From: Glandiceps talaboti
Taxonomy: Eukaryota; Hemichordata; Enteropneusta; Spengelidae
NCBI RefSeq assembly: GCF_964340395.1
Contig: NC_135555.1
Coordinates: 14,342,246-14,406,245, forward strand
Direction: 5' to 3'
Length of the DNA stretch: 64,000 nt
The number at the start of each line of letters is the position of its first letter. Position 1 is the first letter of the stretch. Position numbers and translations under genes: made by a program. Positions 14,201 through 23,829 of the stretch are shown here, piece after piece. The notes under the pieces are model-generated. The model ran no database searches. It worked only from the letters and a program-made list of their open reading frames with translations, and had not been told where the DNA came from.

Positions 14201-14617
14201 GGTAATATTGAATGCCAATTTGTCAGTATCCCCTCTAGGGAGTATTGAGTCCTTTGGATTAGTATTCCCTAGGATTTAGAGTTGTTTCCTCAGTATCCTC
14301 AGTATCTTAGGGGTAGTCTTGAGAGCTGTTTTGTTGGTACCGCCTCATGGGACTATTGAGTATTTCATTGTATCCCCCCTAGAGACTATTGAGAGTCAAT
14401 TCGTCAGTATCCCCTCCAAGGAGTATTGAGAGCCAATTCATCGGCATCCCCTCTATGGAGCATTGAACATACAATGAAAACTTTAAGTTTTGTAAATTTG
14501 ATGTTTTTCCAGGATTTGAAGACATCTCATGGTCTAGTGAAAGAAATGAAGAATGTTGTGGAATCCAATGTTGAACAAGTTGTGAGTTTTGAACTCAGAA
14601 GGGCAAACAAGGTGTGA
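138..14617 (+). CDS. MTBP: MTBP orthologue (Mdm2-binding protein), 3' part, 14 exons
   Basis: MTBP is the metazoan partner of Treslin/TICRR in replication-origin firing, acts in the nucleus, and was first found as an MDM2 binder. Exons: 138-208, 1108-1412, 1898-2035, 2875-2969, 3396-3598, 4522-4686, 4961-5080, 5359-5514, 6009-6149, 6726-6930, 7473-7769, 12941-13115, 13779-13892, 14513-14617. All junctions have AG/GT sites and the reading phase is continuous, giving about 762 residues. Landmarks shared with vertebrate MTBP as I recall it: DKLPVP in the first exon, LQEWYNG in the second, SEWPERQ in the ninth, VREFLKYF in the tenth, LQSRYITHET in the eleventh, and a strongly conserved C-terminus with KKHGV, DLKTSHGL and a final Lys-rich end. 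Exons 11 and 12 are basic, Ser/Pro-rich and probably disordered. Human MTBP is about 900 residues, so the N-terminal 130 or so lie upstream of the window. The whole 3' end, including the stop TGA, is present. Confidence 0.9.
674..812. repeat. (TG)n and (TTTA)n microsatellite
   Basis: Interrupted TG/TGCG dinucleotide run ending in a TTTA tetranucleotide run, inside an MTBP intron. Open frames across it are low-complexity artefacts. Confidence 0.9.
1467..1536. repeat. (CA)n microsatellite
   Basis: About 60 bases of uninterrupted CA repeat, 55 bases after an MTBP splice donor at 1413. Confidence 0.9.
2128..2190. repeat. Poly-C followed by poly-A run
   Basis: About 19 C directly followed by more than 40 A. 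It borders the left side of the foldback element at about 2235-2640, and could be an old poly-A tail or an assembly-sensitive homopolymer. Confidence 0.8.
2235..2640. mobile_element. Foldback (long inverted repeat) element
   Basis: The left arm (about 2235-2385) reappears as its reverse complement at about 2490-2640. Shared blocks include the TGTACAGCCATTACAGATTG block and the AAGTTGATGTCAGTTT block. The two arms surround a GGGTCAACAGTG/GGTTGGGTAACC core of the family at the window start. It lies in the intron between MTBP exons 1898-2035 and 2875-2969. It looks like a non-autonomous, MITE-like palindrome with no ORF. Confidence 0.75.
2998..3095. repeat. Compound tetranucleotide microsatellite
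   Basis: ATAC, GCAT, AGAC and TGAC tetranucleotide runs in series, starting about 30 bases after the MTBP exon ending at 2969. Confidence 0.85.
3655..3900 (-). mobile_element. Penelope-like retroelement remnant (probable)
   Basis: On the minus strand, CTTGAAAAAGACTGTCTGTG is followed by GCAGTCGAAATGTCGGG. This type of signature sits at the ends of Penelope-like elements in many animals. It is 3' debris without recognisable RT coding, lying in an MTBP intron just after the exon ending at 3598. The family assignment rests on recalled signature style only. Confidence 0.4.
4655..4880 (+). repeat. About 62-bp minisatellite spanning an MTBP splice donor
   Basis: Three to four diverged tandem units start inside the coding exon (GTGGGAAAATACAGAGAC) and run into the intron. 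Each carries a copy of the exon end and of the donor: GTATGT at 4687, then GC, GTATAT and GTACAC at the equivalent positions. The repeat therefore multiplies a splice site. Confidence 0.75.
5163..5243. repeat. (TG)n microsatellite
   Basis: About 80 bases of pure TG followed by TCTG units. It occupies almost a third of the 278-base MTBP intron 5081-5358. Confidence 0.95.
6150..6450 (+). repeat. Minisatellite carrying copies of a splice donor
   Basis: Tandem diverged units of CTGTCTCTGTGTTTATTAAA type, plus repeated GTAAGTTTGAAG blocks (6150, about 6301 and 6354) that copy the MTBP donor at 6150. No coding content. Confidence 0.6.
7939..8073. mobile_element. 135-bp MITE with 34-bp terminal inverted repeats
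   Basis: The left end TTTATAGCATCCATATCAAG is matched by the right end as its reverse complement (TTTATAGCATTCATATCGAG) and continues through GTGTAAAAGTATACT. The inner part contains TGATTGGTCG. It lies just upstream of the LINE in the same MTBP intron. There is no ORF. Confidence 0.8.
8433..9338 (+). CDS. LINE ORF1 protein (zinc ribbon, coiled coil, RRM-like)
   Basis: A 301-residue nucleic-acid-binding ORF1p of a CR1/L2-type LINE, expected to coat the LINE RNA as a chaperone. It starts at an ATG with a CxxC-x16-CxxC zinc ribbon (C3, C6, C23, C26). A predicted coiled coil follows at about residues 80-125, then an L1-ORF1-like RRM region (NRRTNLEVSCVPE to about 220, with DIAHRIG and RPIIVRF), then a basic C-terminal domain. 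It ends 348 bases before ORF2. The zinc ribbon resembles PHD-like ORF1 domains of CR1-clade elements. It is intact. Confidence 0.8.
   Translation: MKCGDCDNRKGSVKLRQGDLMLCGKCNSKRFGKPVTRSDSAEGKMAAPRLGDDIPTTDHFQRLLQPIIMQLTNIATDIQEVKLTQTELNNSMDFFNAKYEEMSTRVETIERANIKLQHENTQLSQQLKIVEDDLASLNQYNRRTNLEVSCVPEKDGEDVIGTVISIFKKTNPAIDENDIDIAHRIGVQNKRGNAAAATTQTRPRPIIVRFTTRKSRNEVYDNRKKLKNTNANDFGLDSTAKIYINENLLPATRQLLYKVNTQRKQARYQFMWTNNGKIYVKKDTQSRPLIISRETDLSRIM
9687..12602 (+). CDS. LINE ORF2: endonuclease-reverse transcriptase
   Basis: A 971-residue ORF2p that nicks target DNA and copies LINE RNA (target-primed reverse transcription). It has an N-terminal APE-type endonuclease (HVNIRSL, ISEVWG, LMGDFNVD, SDHFPIF). 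A reverse transcriptase follows with YRPISVLP, GIFLDFSKAFDTINH, GVPQGSVLGP and the catalytic FADD (Phe instead of the usual Tyr) at about 11763. The C-terminal domain typical of CR1/L2/Daphne elements contains AFWNSLP. The frame is open from 9630 but contains no ATG near its start; the first plausible initiator is a TTG at 9687. Either the start was mutated or translation is by reinitiation or a non-AUG codon. There is no RNase H domain. Confidence 0.85.
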   Translation: MPPTSFDDHYNVITNRSFCVSHVNIRSLNRNFEGLKLLYEDIIQSKFSVIGISEVWGTSNLSTCNLKGYTFEVNCRNAGRGGGVGAYIHSSLNYKLLEVNVIHSESLWLEVHTGNRNAIVGIIYRKPNTDIVEFQEELLNVLRRFKLEKNHFILMGDFNVDANNRTSSVSIESFLTSMECLCFHQLISTPTRVTDSSATIIDHIYTNINQYQIYSGTLTTDISDHFPIFALVENHPIRISHRQKISFRNYDHYDPSHFCDELANVSWEGVYDCTDVNAAYNRFHLIFSRICNKHAPITTKIISNKKARKPWITRAIRKSIKTKHKLYSKVLNSNFDGAAVDVYKKFRNMLLSVIRNAKKLHYSTVFMDNKGNSNMTWKTIKEVLGGQGRIARKTLPDSLHIVSNDSNTHISEISDIVEALNDYFVKIGPNLASNINSTNHNFKDYLSTPLTNSFFMNPTTQAEVYNLINSLNIKKACGHDDVPVKLLINGAAIISKPLAYIFNLSISSGIFPTTLKIAKVTPIFKKGATDDPGNYRPISVLPLLSKVLETIVNNRLMHYIEKNNILYEHQYGFRKKYSTKLSLINLVNYLIKQMDEGRVTLGIFLDFSKAFDTINHEILLSKMAHYGIRGLPLKWFTDYLYDRYQYIHASSNTSSNRIIQCGVPQGSVLGPTLFLLFINDIASSSIFFQFRLFADDSNLFHTFPDNHYNINLSNVDAHLNNVLKWCNVNKLTINHLKTNYILFRNTRRKISLEGSLHISSRVIDEVESTTFVGVILDKHLNWSKHIQMVNSTVRKKVGILFKLRHFVPKDILILIYKSFIQPHITYGIEVWGSTYSSHLTCIHKSQKMAVRAITFSCISAHSNNLFSELQILDIFKLHKLQLCTFMYDLLTNRLPHRFTDYCTPPVHEYSTRFKGRGNLLLPKVITSIGKFAICFTGTAFWNSLPPSIRSQPSRTSFRDSLKNTLIKDYVH
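13518..13568. repeat. Perfect 17-bp inverted repeat (hairpin)
   Basis: ATGTTTGGAAAATTTAG at 13518-13534 and its exact reverse complement at 13552-13568, with a 17-base loop, in the MTBP intron 13116-13778. Partial further copies (TTTCCAAACA) follow, so it is probably a small foldback element. Confidence 0.8.
14145..14475 (+). repeat. Degenerate ~40-bp minisatellite in the last MTBP intron
   Basis: About seven diverged units of the type TATTGAGAGCCAATTCGTCA followed by GTATCCCCTCTAGGGAG. It ends about 40 bases before the last exon acceptor at 14513. Confidence 0.75.
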
Positions 14618-14629
14618 CAAGGATTTGTG

Positions 14630-14635
14630 AATAAA
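14630..14635 (+). promoter_or_regulatory. Polyadenylation signal of MTBP
   Basis: AATAAA begins 13 bases after the MTBP stop codon. It is the nearest canonical hexamer and would give a very short 3' UTR; a more distal site cannot be excluded. Confidence 0.45.
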
Positions 14636-15791
14636 AAAACATTTGTTTAGTTTTCCACACTATCTGCAAATGTCAAAAAGCCAACATGAGATTTGTATGT
14701 ATTTTGAAATGATGCATAGATATAGTAGTGCAATTATTTCCTCTTTATAACTATTACAGAGAGAGAGAGCGCTAGCAAGCAAATTTTTGAAATACTGCAT
14801 AGATGCTAGACTGTAAGATATGTCATGCCACTCTGCCATCACCAGCTTATTCTATGATCATTTCATAATAACAAACTGCATATTTTTATCAGCACATCGA
14901 TAAATAAGTATATTGAAATTACAAACAACGTTAGCTGAATCCATTGACCCCCCAAATGTGAAATGAGTTGACTGATGTGTCCTGTCATGGCATACCTTAC
15001 AGACTACTTAGATACAATATAATATCAGTTTGTTGTCTACAGACTCAAGATATATCCACAGTAATCAAAATTTTACTATAAGCAATAGCAAACCCCACAG
15101 AATAATTGCCTTTTTTGTGACTAAAGTAAAATTTATAAACAAAGAAGACGTACTGTACTGGTATAATATATTTTTTTATTGCATGTTGTAAAATAATTAC
15201 TTTCAAGTTTTCTAATTTGTTGCAATACTGTGCCTTATAACTGGCTCTTATTAGTGTAAATATTTTTGTAGTTATTAGCGTACAGAGCGATGACAACTTC
15301 AATGAACTTTAAAGAAGAATATCCCATTTTGTAAAGTAAATCAATGAATTAAGGAAATCAAGGAGGGTCACCATCTTATCTCTAAGACAAATGAGAATGT
15401 TATAGTTTCTTATTATGGTATGTAAGAGATTTGGTGTGCTTTATTAGATGGAAGAGATAGAAAGCTTAGATTTTAAGAACAAGACCGCAATAAGGGATGG
15501 CTTCTTTTTGGTGTCTCATTCTTATTACAACAAAACTTCCTAGACTTTTGAATTTTTTTTGAATTATTTTCCAGTGTCAGATTCAAAGAATTAGGATGTC
15601 ATTAATTTGCTAACTTTGCATCTTACAAATTAAAACAGATGAAATAAAATGTGAGAACAATGACCAGTCGTGTAGCCATCCCATTACGTCCGATGCTTGC
15701 ATGTGACGTATGTTGTGTTCTGGCTGGACTATGCTATGATTAATTCAATATTGCGGTACATGTATTTAGTACATAGATTAATATATTTTTG

Positions 15792-16127
15792 AAAGGGGCA
15801 CAAGCTGAGTTATTATGCTGCGTATTTAAATGTCACTCATAGTATTCTACTTACTGAAGCAAACGTAACTATCGCGTGCAATTGACTGAACTCAAACTTG
15901 ACATAAGATAATAACAAACAATTTGATGACATAATTTCTGATATGTATCATCATATGTTAAGGCATCCATACTAGGCAATCAACTGTTCTAACAATGCTA
16001 GCGGGCATTTGTAATGTCATAGAAGGCATGCATAGACAATCATATTATATTAGAATAGTTTAATCAAGGTTTTATGCAAGTATTTTCACTTGAGTAAAAA
16101 GTTTATAAACTCAGTTTGTGCCACTTT
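15792..16127. mobile_element. MITE family A, copy 1 (about 336 bp)
   Basis: The left end AAAGGGGCACAAGCTGAGTT is mirrored by the right end AACTCAGTTTGTGCCACTTT. The interior aligns block by block with the element at 61374-61733 (ACTGAACTCAAACTTG, GTTCTAACAATGC, TTGTAATGT). It is a non-autonomous DNA transposon without an ORF. Confidence 0.8.
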
Positions 16128-17171
16128 AACTGGATGTACACTTTTAAATCTTAACAAACGTGACTACAACTCAAGGGGCCACATTGTAACATGGTCAGAG
16201 CATTAGCTTTATTATCAGTAGTAAACACAGAACCTGTTATCATTGAAGGTGTGAATTTTTCGAAATTTGGTTAAAAGTGCGAAAAGAAATTCAGCAATTC
16301 AACTCCCCTAAACAAATGTAGTTCGCTTATTGAGTTTATTTGACATTGTGCAATCGTCCCTAAGAGATCGAGTATATTATGCGAAAGATTTGGTATGCTT
16401 ATTATTTTATTCTTAAAGCCATTTTCTTTACATTTAGGAAGCAATGCTTGTTAATAGATGAACATCATCTCTACTCATTCATGACAAAATTAAAAAAAGA
16501 ATGTAAAAAAAAGGTTTCACAGTATACAGAGTAAAATCCTTCAAAATAACATTTTCAAGCTCCAGGCCTCTCATTTAATGCTACTCACATCTAACAATAA
16601 CCTTTTCAAGATCATCACTCTTATAATGCATAATAATATGACACAAATTATTAGAAGAGTGAATTTAAAAGTCATAATATCACAAACCACCCGACTAGGT
16701 TTTGCATTACTTGACAGTTTGAACAAAAAAAACTATCCAAGGGAGTTTTCATAGATAAGCAAAATTGTTTATAATTTAATACAATTCTACGATATTCTGA
16801 TAATACTAACGAGAGTTATATAACCTGTGTGACCACATTTCCTTTCTTCTCTTGGCTCTTAGTAAAATATCCTATTATTATTTCACTAGCTGATGAAAGG
16901 ATCATGTGTACAACTGGTAGGGTTGGTGTGAAAATAACTCCAAAGTAGGCTTTGTTGCTATAAATGTTGGCTATGTATTAGAATACTATTTGACTATGAT
17001 TATCAGCCATATTAACATGTCAAAAATTGATCAAAGTGTCCTACTTATAAATACAATGCAAACACTAAAGATTCTTACAGCAAATATAATACAATATAAA
17101 AGTCATCAACAAAGAAATTTGAGGTGAATTCATATCATCCTGGAAAAAACGCAAATTCCTCAAACATGACT

Positions 17172-17254
17172 ATTAACCAAATGTACTAAAAAGCTTCAAA
17201 ATTGATCAATTAATTAACCAAATGTACTAAAAAGCTTCAAAATTGATCAATTAA
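17172..17254 (+). repeat. 41-bp tandem duplication
   Basis: Two adjacent, nearly identical copies of TTAACCAAATGTACTAAAAA plus GCTTCAAAATTGATCAATTAA. Confidence 0.8.
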
Positions 17255-17933
17255 CAAATGTCTATATGCCTTAATTAGGTTGTAAATAACTACTATTCTA
17301 AGGCAACAGAACATATAAACTTGTTCTATGATTTTAACCATAATGACATTGCTCATGAATAATCTTAATGTGTGCATTAGTTATATGAAAAGAATCTGCT
17401 AGTCGGCTAGTTATCAAAATCATAGAAAATATGTATTCAGATTCTGAAGTAGGAAGCTGCCAAGTTCTTAGGTTCAGCTGCATGTATCAGTCATAATTAT
17501 TAATGCATTGTAGTACATATAGAGCTGCTTGTATAACGGTACTGCATGTGTTTGTGAAAACTGCAAATCACATGGCTATGCATGGCAATTGTCACCTCAT
17601 CTCAGAAATAGAGAAGGATATTATTAATAATGTTTAGATCATATTTTATTGAATAACACCAGGATAACAGTAGTTTACTGATGGATTTTCAAAAGAATGT
17701 ATATTAGAAAATATGTAGTCTTTGGGATTTACCAAATGACTCTCAAACTATTATGATGTTGAAGTGGCAAAGCTAAACTTTGTATACAGTAAATGAACAA
17801 AGTTTAACAGACAAAAGAAAGCAAGTCCGGAAATTGGCTTGACGTTGAGATTGCTCTAAGCAAGCCATTGTTCATATCTTTGCACAATAAATACACATAC
17901 ACTTCCATATATATGGATGTGTGTGTTATAATA

Positions 17934-17937
17934 GAGA

Positions 17938-17983
<46 letters not shown>

Positions 17984-17985
17984 TA
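17934..17985. repeat. (GA)n microsatellite with G run
   Basis: GA dinucleotides ending in about nine G, in the intergenic space downstream of the NLR gene. Confidence 0.9.
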
Positions 17986-18140
17986 ATAAGACAGAATTTG
18001 GTAAGGGGAAGAGGTCAATAGCCCTGTCGATAGCTGATACAGAGGTAATAGAGAGAGGAACACTTCTTCCCTCTTGATTTCCAACATGCCTGAAAATATT
18101 ACCTAGTATTTCAGTAGGATATTTATGGCCTGTTTAATGA

Positions 18141-18176
18141 TAGACCCTCCATCAACTTTGGTGGAGTGTCTATGGT
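18141..18176. repeat. Short hairpin downstream of the NLR stop
   Basis: ATAGACCCTCCA and its near reverse complement TGGAGTGTCTAT are separated by about 10 bases. A related sequence (GGTGGAGGGTCTATGG) occurs at about 28331, so this is probably a foldback remnant rather than a terminator. Confidence 0.45.
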
Positions 18177-18323
18177 TTAAGATACCTTGTCTGATACTGA
18201 TATCAGACAAGTGCTTTGGCTCCTTATTTTCTTGTTGGTGTGTTCGCATGCATACCTATCTTATTAAATGCATTACCATGGCCATCATATTACTACATGT
18301 AAATAGGATTGTTGCATTGGAAA

Positions 18324-21300
18324 TCAACTTTGGCTATCATGGCAGCACCCACGGTAAATTTTGTCAACCATCGTAACAGTATGTAGGCAATAATAACAAA
18401 AATATGTTTTGTTTTCATTAAAATAATCTCCTGACAAAGGGTTGCCGAATCTCTTAGTCTCAATACAATTCATTGACCTGTCAAACCCACGGCATCTGGT
18501 ATTGTCCTCTGGATGGCAATGGGATAAGACCAACCACTTCAAAGATTTACTCAAAAGGGTACTTCGCTTGATTGTTTCCATTCCCTCTAAGCTGAATGTT
18601 CTTCTTCCATGTGGTATACCGGGGAATAGATCGTATCCGACTGGAGGATGGAGACTATAGCTACATCGTTCAAAATCTGCATGCAGCACCTGGAGAGAAA
18701 CACTGCCTTCAATAACTCTGCCAATGGCAGCCATTCCGATATCACAAACAGGATTACTGCTAAGATTCAGCTCAATTACTGAAGTTTGTGTATGCAAGGT
18801 ATCCTCAAGTTTCAAAATGCATTCACTGTCTAGATCATTGTGGCTCAAGTCACAGGAAAGTAAACTGCAACATTCAATAATCTCACTAAGGAAAGGACAG
18901 TGAGATAAACCAAGTGAACAGGCTTTCAATGCTAACTCTGTTAAACATTTACTCTTTCCCTGTGAAAGACATCGACTGAAACATTCAAAAGCTGTGAATG
19001 GAAAAGAGCAAGCAGCCATATATAGTCTGCTTACGCGACAAGAGTCTGCACAGAGACCGCCAAGTGCCGACATTGATTCATTTGAGAAAAATGCATCAGT
19101 AACATCAACAGTCGATAAGGTGTTTGAACAACGTGATTCTATGGACTCAATCAGAGATAGCCATTGAGCAGGTGGAAGTATCCTACTTTTTACACCTAAT
19201 GCTTGTAAATTCGTGTTGTCTTGGCTAACATCGCCATAGATGAGACCGATTAAATGTACCAATTGGCTTTGATTCACAGGCTTTCCAGGTGAAGCCGCCT
19301 CAATCTCACAATATAGAATTTTGACATTACCTCTGATTAAGAAAGGTTCAATAACATGGTCAATGTCGTCTTGAACGAGACTTTCAATGGACTTCTTACC
19401 AGCCAACAACTTCAAGCAAAGTGTTTCAATCGATATGCTTTTTACAGCATTTAACAATTTGTGGAGTTTTAACAGCGTGCTGTCAACATGACTTACAATG
19501 ACCACATACTTAATCTTACCATAACGGAGAATGTGGGAAATTAACATTATTTCCCTATTGAGCAGCACATATTTGGATAAATCCATGTAGATGCTTCCAG
19601 CAAAGTATTTTTCAACATCAGGAAGACGTTCTTTTGTTTCAAATAGGATATCAAGAAAGTTGATTGGCACACGTTGCCCTGTAATAAGCTCGTATGAACG
19701 TGAGGCATTTGACGCTTTACACCGTGGTCTAGATTTTGGAAACTCTGCCCATTGAGAGATATCGGATGGATGACTACCTATATTTGGTGCAATCAGAGAA
19801 AGAATTCTATCTTTATGTATATCGCCTTTCTTCAACTGAAATTGCTTTGTTGCTACTATGTCCAACAGTGGCATAATCTGACACCCTTCATCAGATTTCA
19901 TCATGGCAAGGGCAAACGTCAGAACCTCGACTCTATCAGGGAAACTGTTGGCAAGTGTTGTTAATTTTTCCATCCGGTCATCCTGATTAAGGTGTACTAT
20001 GAAGAACGCAGCAAAAAACTCGAGCAGAGTTTTGTGAGGAAACACATAGATTTCCCTCTTTCTAACTTTCGATGAGCTATGCTCTTTGGTTACAAAACCT
20101 AACAAGTATAAATACTTGTCTTGGTATCGTTCTTTGAGGTCAGATTCCTCAAAGACGGTATTCCCACTTTCAAAACTCTCAAATGCAATCGCTGCTGTAT
20201 ATTGTTTCAGATTCTCGCAAATCTCGGGGAGGTTTTTTCCCTGCATTTCGATTTTGTTTTTTGCACAGAATCTTCTACATACACAATATACTAAATCTTC
20301 ATATAGTTCCAGCCTTGTGGTTGGCAGCTTCCTGTCATCTACACAATCTGAATACAGATCCTCCCAAAGAATGCATAGGAGAACTACATTTAATGGGTTA
20401 TATGCAAGGTCTCGAAGATATGGGGACACTTTCATTTCCTCTACAAGACCATTGTATGGGACTTCAGGGTTAACGGCCTTAAAATACTTCCTAACATAAT
20501 TCATAGCATTAACTAAGGTGTATCCCTTGACATTCAGCTGTCTGTCATACCAGTTGCCATAGCTTGTGCCTACCTTCATCCAATTTTCATGTCTAGTGGT
20601 TACAAGAACACTACAATGGCGTAATAATTTGCCTGTTAGAATATCAAATACATCTGTGCCATGCCCTTGTGACATTTCATCAAGTCCATCTATACAAATG
20701 AGATGGTTTGATTGGGTTTCAACAAAATATTTCTTTAAACCCTCTTTGTTAATTCCTGAATCTAAAGGAATCATCTGATCATATATGGCATCCATTACAT
20801 TACCAGTTAAGTGTTTGGCTTCGATGAGAAACACCATTTCAAAGCCATCAATAGCATACTTAGTTGTTGGCTCAGTCCAGTCAAGTACCATTTTACGGCA
20901 TAGCGTACTTTTACCAATTCCAGGTTTGCCATAAACCAACACTCTTTTCGGAGCATACTTCTTGGATAATGGGTCAAAGATCTGTTCCATAGATATTTCC
21001 CTACAAAATGGAGATATTTAATAAGGTTCAGTAACAGCATGTCTAAAGAATAATGTACAATTTCAGTGTTGCACAGTCTTAGGTTCGATAAAAGCCAATC
21101 ATATCAATTTCACCTAATTTCCAATGTTTGAAATCGAATTGGCCTCATGATATTGGCTTACAGAATATCTTTAATTCTACACTTAAAGAGTGCGAAATCA
21201 TATCACTTGTTACCATTGATATTAATCTACATTATATTGGTGACGAGACAAAATTCTTTTTCACGATTGTCATGTTGGCTTACTCACCTATTTTCGCCAA

Positions 21301-21631
21301 CTATCTCCAACCTAGTGTATACCTCCTCCAGATCAAGGTCATAGTCCAACCATGGTAATGGTCTTGTCCTAGCCACTGTATGCTTATAATGGTAATTAAG
21401 TTCATGGATGACATTTTCTTTCAGTTTATCTGTATTAAGATACAAATATTATACACAAAAATGTGGAGTCAGTCATCAATTACATATTACATGCATTGGG
21501 AGTCTGGCGCAGTTTCCTCTAGATTATCACTGTCCTCTGAATTTGTGATTTTAAAAAAGTTCTCTGCTTAAATTGGTAGTCTTAGATACAAAGTCAGTTG
21601 TAACAATAAATAATAAGATAAGTGTGATTTT

Positions 21632-21695
<64 letters not shown>

Positions 21696-22932
21696 GCACC
21701 ACACACACACACACACAGGTCCATCAAAGAAACAAACTATAGAATGTTCAAACGATCTCGTCTCACTCACCATCTGATGATAAATCGTTATCTTTAACCA
21801 GTTTCGAATCTTCTGTCTGATAAACATGTTCTTCCACACTTTGTTGATATCTCAGAATTCCCTCTTTTATTTCTTTGTGCTGGTCTTCAACTTTCCTGAA
21901 TTCGGAGCTTGTCATGTCTGTAAGCAAATTCTGTTTCGACAGGATGTCTTGCACAGTAGTTTTGGTGTCCTCGACATCCTTACTGACATGTGATGCTAGG
22001 TGTTTCTGATCACTTAGGCTGTCTCCAACCTTTTCTAGCTCCAGCGAAGTACGTTTGTGCTGTGAGTCAATCTCTTCTGAAAGGGCTTTAATCTCGTACT
22101 GCAAGCTTGATTGTTGAGTGATGACATCGCGAACGCTTTTGTCAATACTTGCTCCAATTTCATGAGAACTGTTGACTACAGTGTGTATTTGTCTGATGTC
22201 ATCTTGCGTGTCTGCAAAGGTTTCCATTTGTTCTTCATGATGTTTGTCTGATTGTAATTGGACACCACTGAGCCCTGTTGAGACCATCTCAAAACCTTTG
22301 GAGGTTCTACTTTCTAAAGATTCGATCATCGTTTTGGCCTCTTGATCATCCATGTACAGCATTTCGAGGAGATCCTTATAGTGGTCTTCCTGTGCGTGGT
22401 CAAGTGCCTCATATAACCATTGGTCAACTCTGGATTTGTTAGCTCCCAGCCTGAGTAGTATAGCTTCTAATTCTGACCATCTTTTGGTAAAATCATTGTT
22501 ACTAATACCAGTAGATTTGATATGCCCATAGAGACTATTCCGGAAGAATCGAAGGCGTGTTATATCAGCTTCTGGTGATAAATCTGTAGGCTTGGGTGGA
22601 TTAATCCATCCTGGCCACATAGGTCTTTGTAAACCGCCAAGATAACCAAGGCTTCGGATTAGAATAAACAATAATGATAAATCAAAGTCCTGAATAGAAG
22701 GAGGTTGCCCTGATTTGGGGTAAAGTTGGTTGTACAGTTTATGGCTCAGAACTTTGGGTCTCAGACTTTGAAAGGTTGGTTGGTTGGACTGTAAAGCTGC
22801 TTGAAGCGTTTGTGGTGCTAGAATCCCAACTAAAAATTGCCTTGTAATCTCAGTGCCTTCATTAATCAGCAAAGCTGTCAACCGTGCACCGTTTAAAGAC
22901 TCTTCAGTGTACACAGACTGTGGTGTTGTCAT
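18324..22932 (-). CDS. HEPN(DZIP3)-NACHT-LRR receptor (NLR-like), three exons
   Basis: Predicted cytosolic STAND ATPase of the innate-immune NLR type. Exons on the minus strand: 22932-21771, 21429-21288, 21000-18324. Donors and acceptors are canonical and the phases fit, giving about 1326 residues from an ATG. Residues 1-170 form a DZIP3-like HEPN domain (FDLSLL, ADITRLRFFRNSLYGH) that keeps an R-x5-H pair (R131, H137), the ribonuclease-type HEPN motif. Residues 200-380 are Glu/Lys/Gln-rich and probably coiled coil. A linker containing LPWLDYDLDLEEVYTRLE leads into NACHT with Walker A GKPGIGKS (about 459-466, K465), Walker B LICIDGLDE (about 535-543) and sensor VLVTTRH. The C-terminus has ribonuclease-inhibitor-type LRRs (VIELNLSSNP). 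There is no death-fold domain. HEPN-DZIP3 NACHT proteins are expanded in several invertebrates. The ligand is unknown. Further 5' untranslated exons are possible. Confidence 0.85.
21634..21718. repeat. (CAA)n and (CA)n microsatellite in NLR intron 1
   Basis: About 60 bases of CAA units followed by ten CA units, within the intron between the HEPN/coiled-coil exon and the linker exon. Confidence 0.95.
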
Positions 22933-22939
22933 GATATGT

Positions 22940-23520
22940 ACTCTTTTGTTTGCGACTCTCTTCTTTTAATGCAAGATTGTGACTTTATTGAGAATAGGGT
23001 AAACTTCTTGCCTCCCCGCGATGTGTTAATTACAGAAGTGAGTAGTATCCACTGTACCTGTAAATAACAGACTTATTGAATATATACCTTATTGAAATAA
23101 TAAGGATTGGCAAAATTATAATATATATCCTTCATAACAACTCCTACGCTCCACACGCCAACCCGGGACTCCAACCCCATTCAAACACCGAAAGTGAAAT
23201 CTACAATGGGAACTCTTAGAAAACAGACGAAAGTATTTCCGCCTCATAGTGGCATATAAAGCACTCAATGAAAAGGTTGACCTCTTGACCTAACAACACG
23301 CCAATCGTGCAACCAAATCAAGCAGACTTATCTTATCCATATACTCTCCACAGTGTACCAGAGTCAAAATAAAAACAAGTACCCTTTTTAGCCACGTACT
23401 GTAAACATTGTAAATGATTTGAAAAATGCAAATCTCATTAATAACATTTTCTGTGCTCCATGTATTTGAATACTAGTATTCAAAGCAGGAGTGAGTGCCA
23501 AAACAAGTCAACACTTTTCA
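22940..23520. other. Upstream region of the NLR gene
   Basis: About 580 bases 5' of the NLR start codon, with no recognisable coding exon. The promoter is expected here, but I see no convincing TATA box or other element. Confidence 0.4.
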
Positions 23521-23828
23521 CCTTTAGGGGAGAACCATTTTATTTCGGGAGGGTGGGGGGGGGGAGAGGAGGAAGTGGGTATGGCAGCAATTTTTTTCCC
23601 ATCACTGTGACAGCAATTTTTTTTCTATAGTCAATCCTGCATCAAATTATTTTTTCCATATACAGAACCAATGCAAACTTTTTCCTCGGTTACCAATTTT
23701 TGTAGCACATCGCAACAACTTCTGTCTGTTGGAACATTACGGGATCAAATTATTTTTTTTTCTTCTTCACAAATGTTTTCCCCTCAAAATCCTCCTTCCC
23801 CCTAATCAAATGGTTCTTCCCTTACTAG
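23521..23828. mobile_element. MITE family B, copy 1 (about 308 bp)
   Basis: The left end TTTAGGGGAGAACCATTT and the right end, read as reverse complement (GTAAGGGAAGAACCATTTGA), form imperfect terminal inverted repeats followed by G-rich tracts. The interior has several T-runs. The same terminal motif (GGGGTGGACCATTTGATATC) marks the arms at 30508 and 36515. Confidence 0.7.
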
Positions 23829-23829
23829 T

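Larger units (their letters stand above)
14650..18120. other. Intergenic region between MTBP and the NLR gene
   Basis: About 3.5 kb of AT-rich DNA between the convergent 3' ends of MTBP and the HEPN-NACHT-LRR gene. I see no coding exon. It holds the MITE at 15792-16127, a 41-bp tandem duplication at about 17172-17254, and the GA/G microsatellite at 17934-17985. Confidence 0.7.

Noticed and set aside
20086-20499. Plus-strand frames opposite the NACHT exon
   Set aside because: Antisense shadows of the NACHT-encoding exon; no domain.
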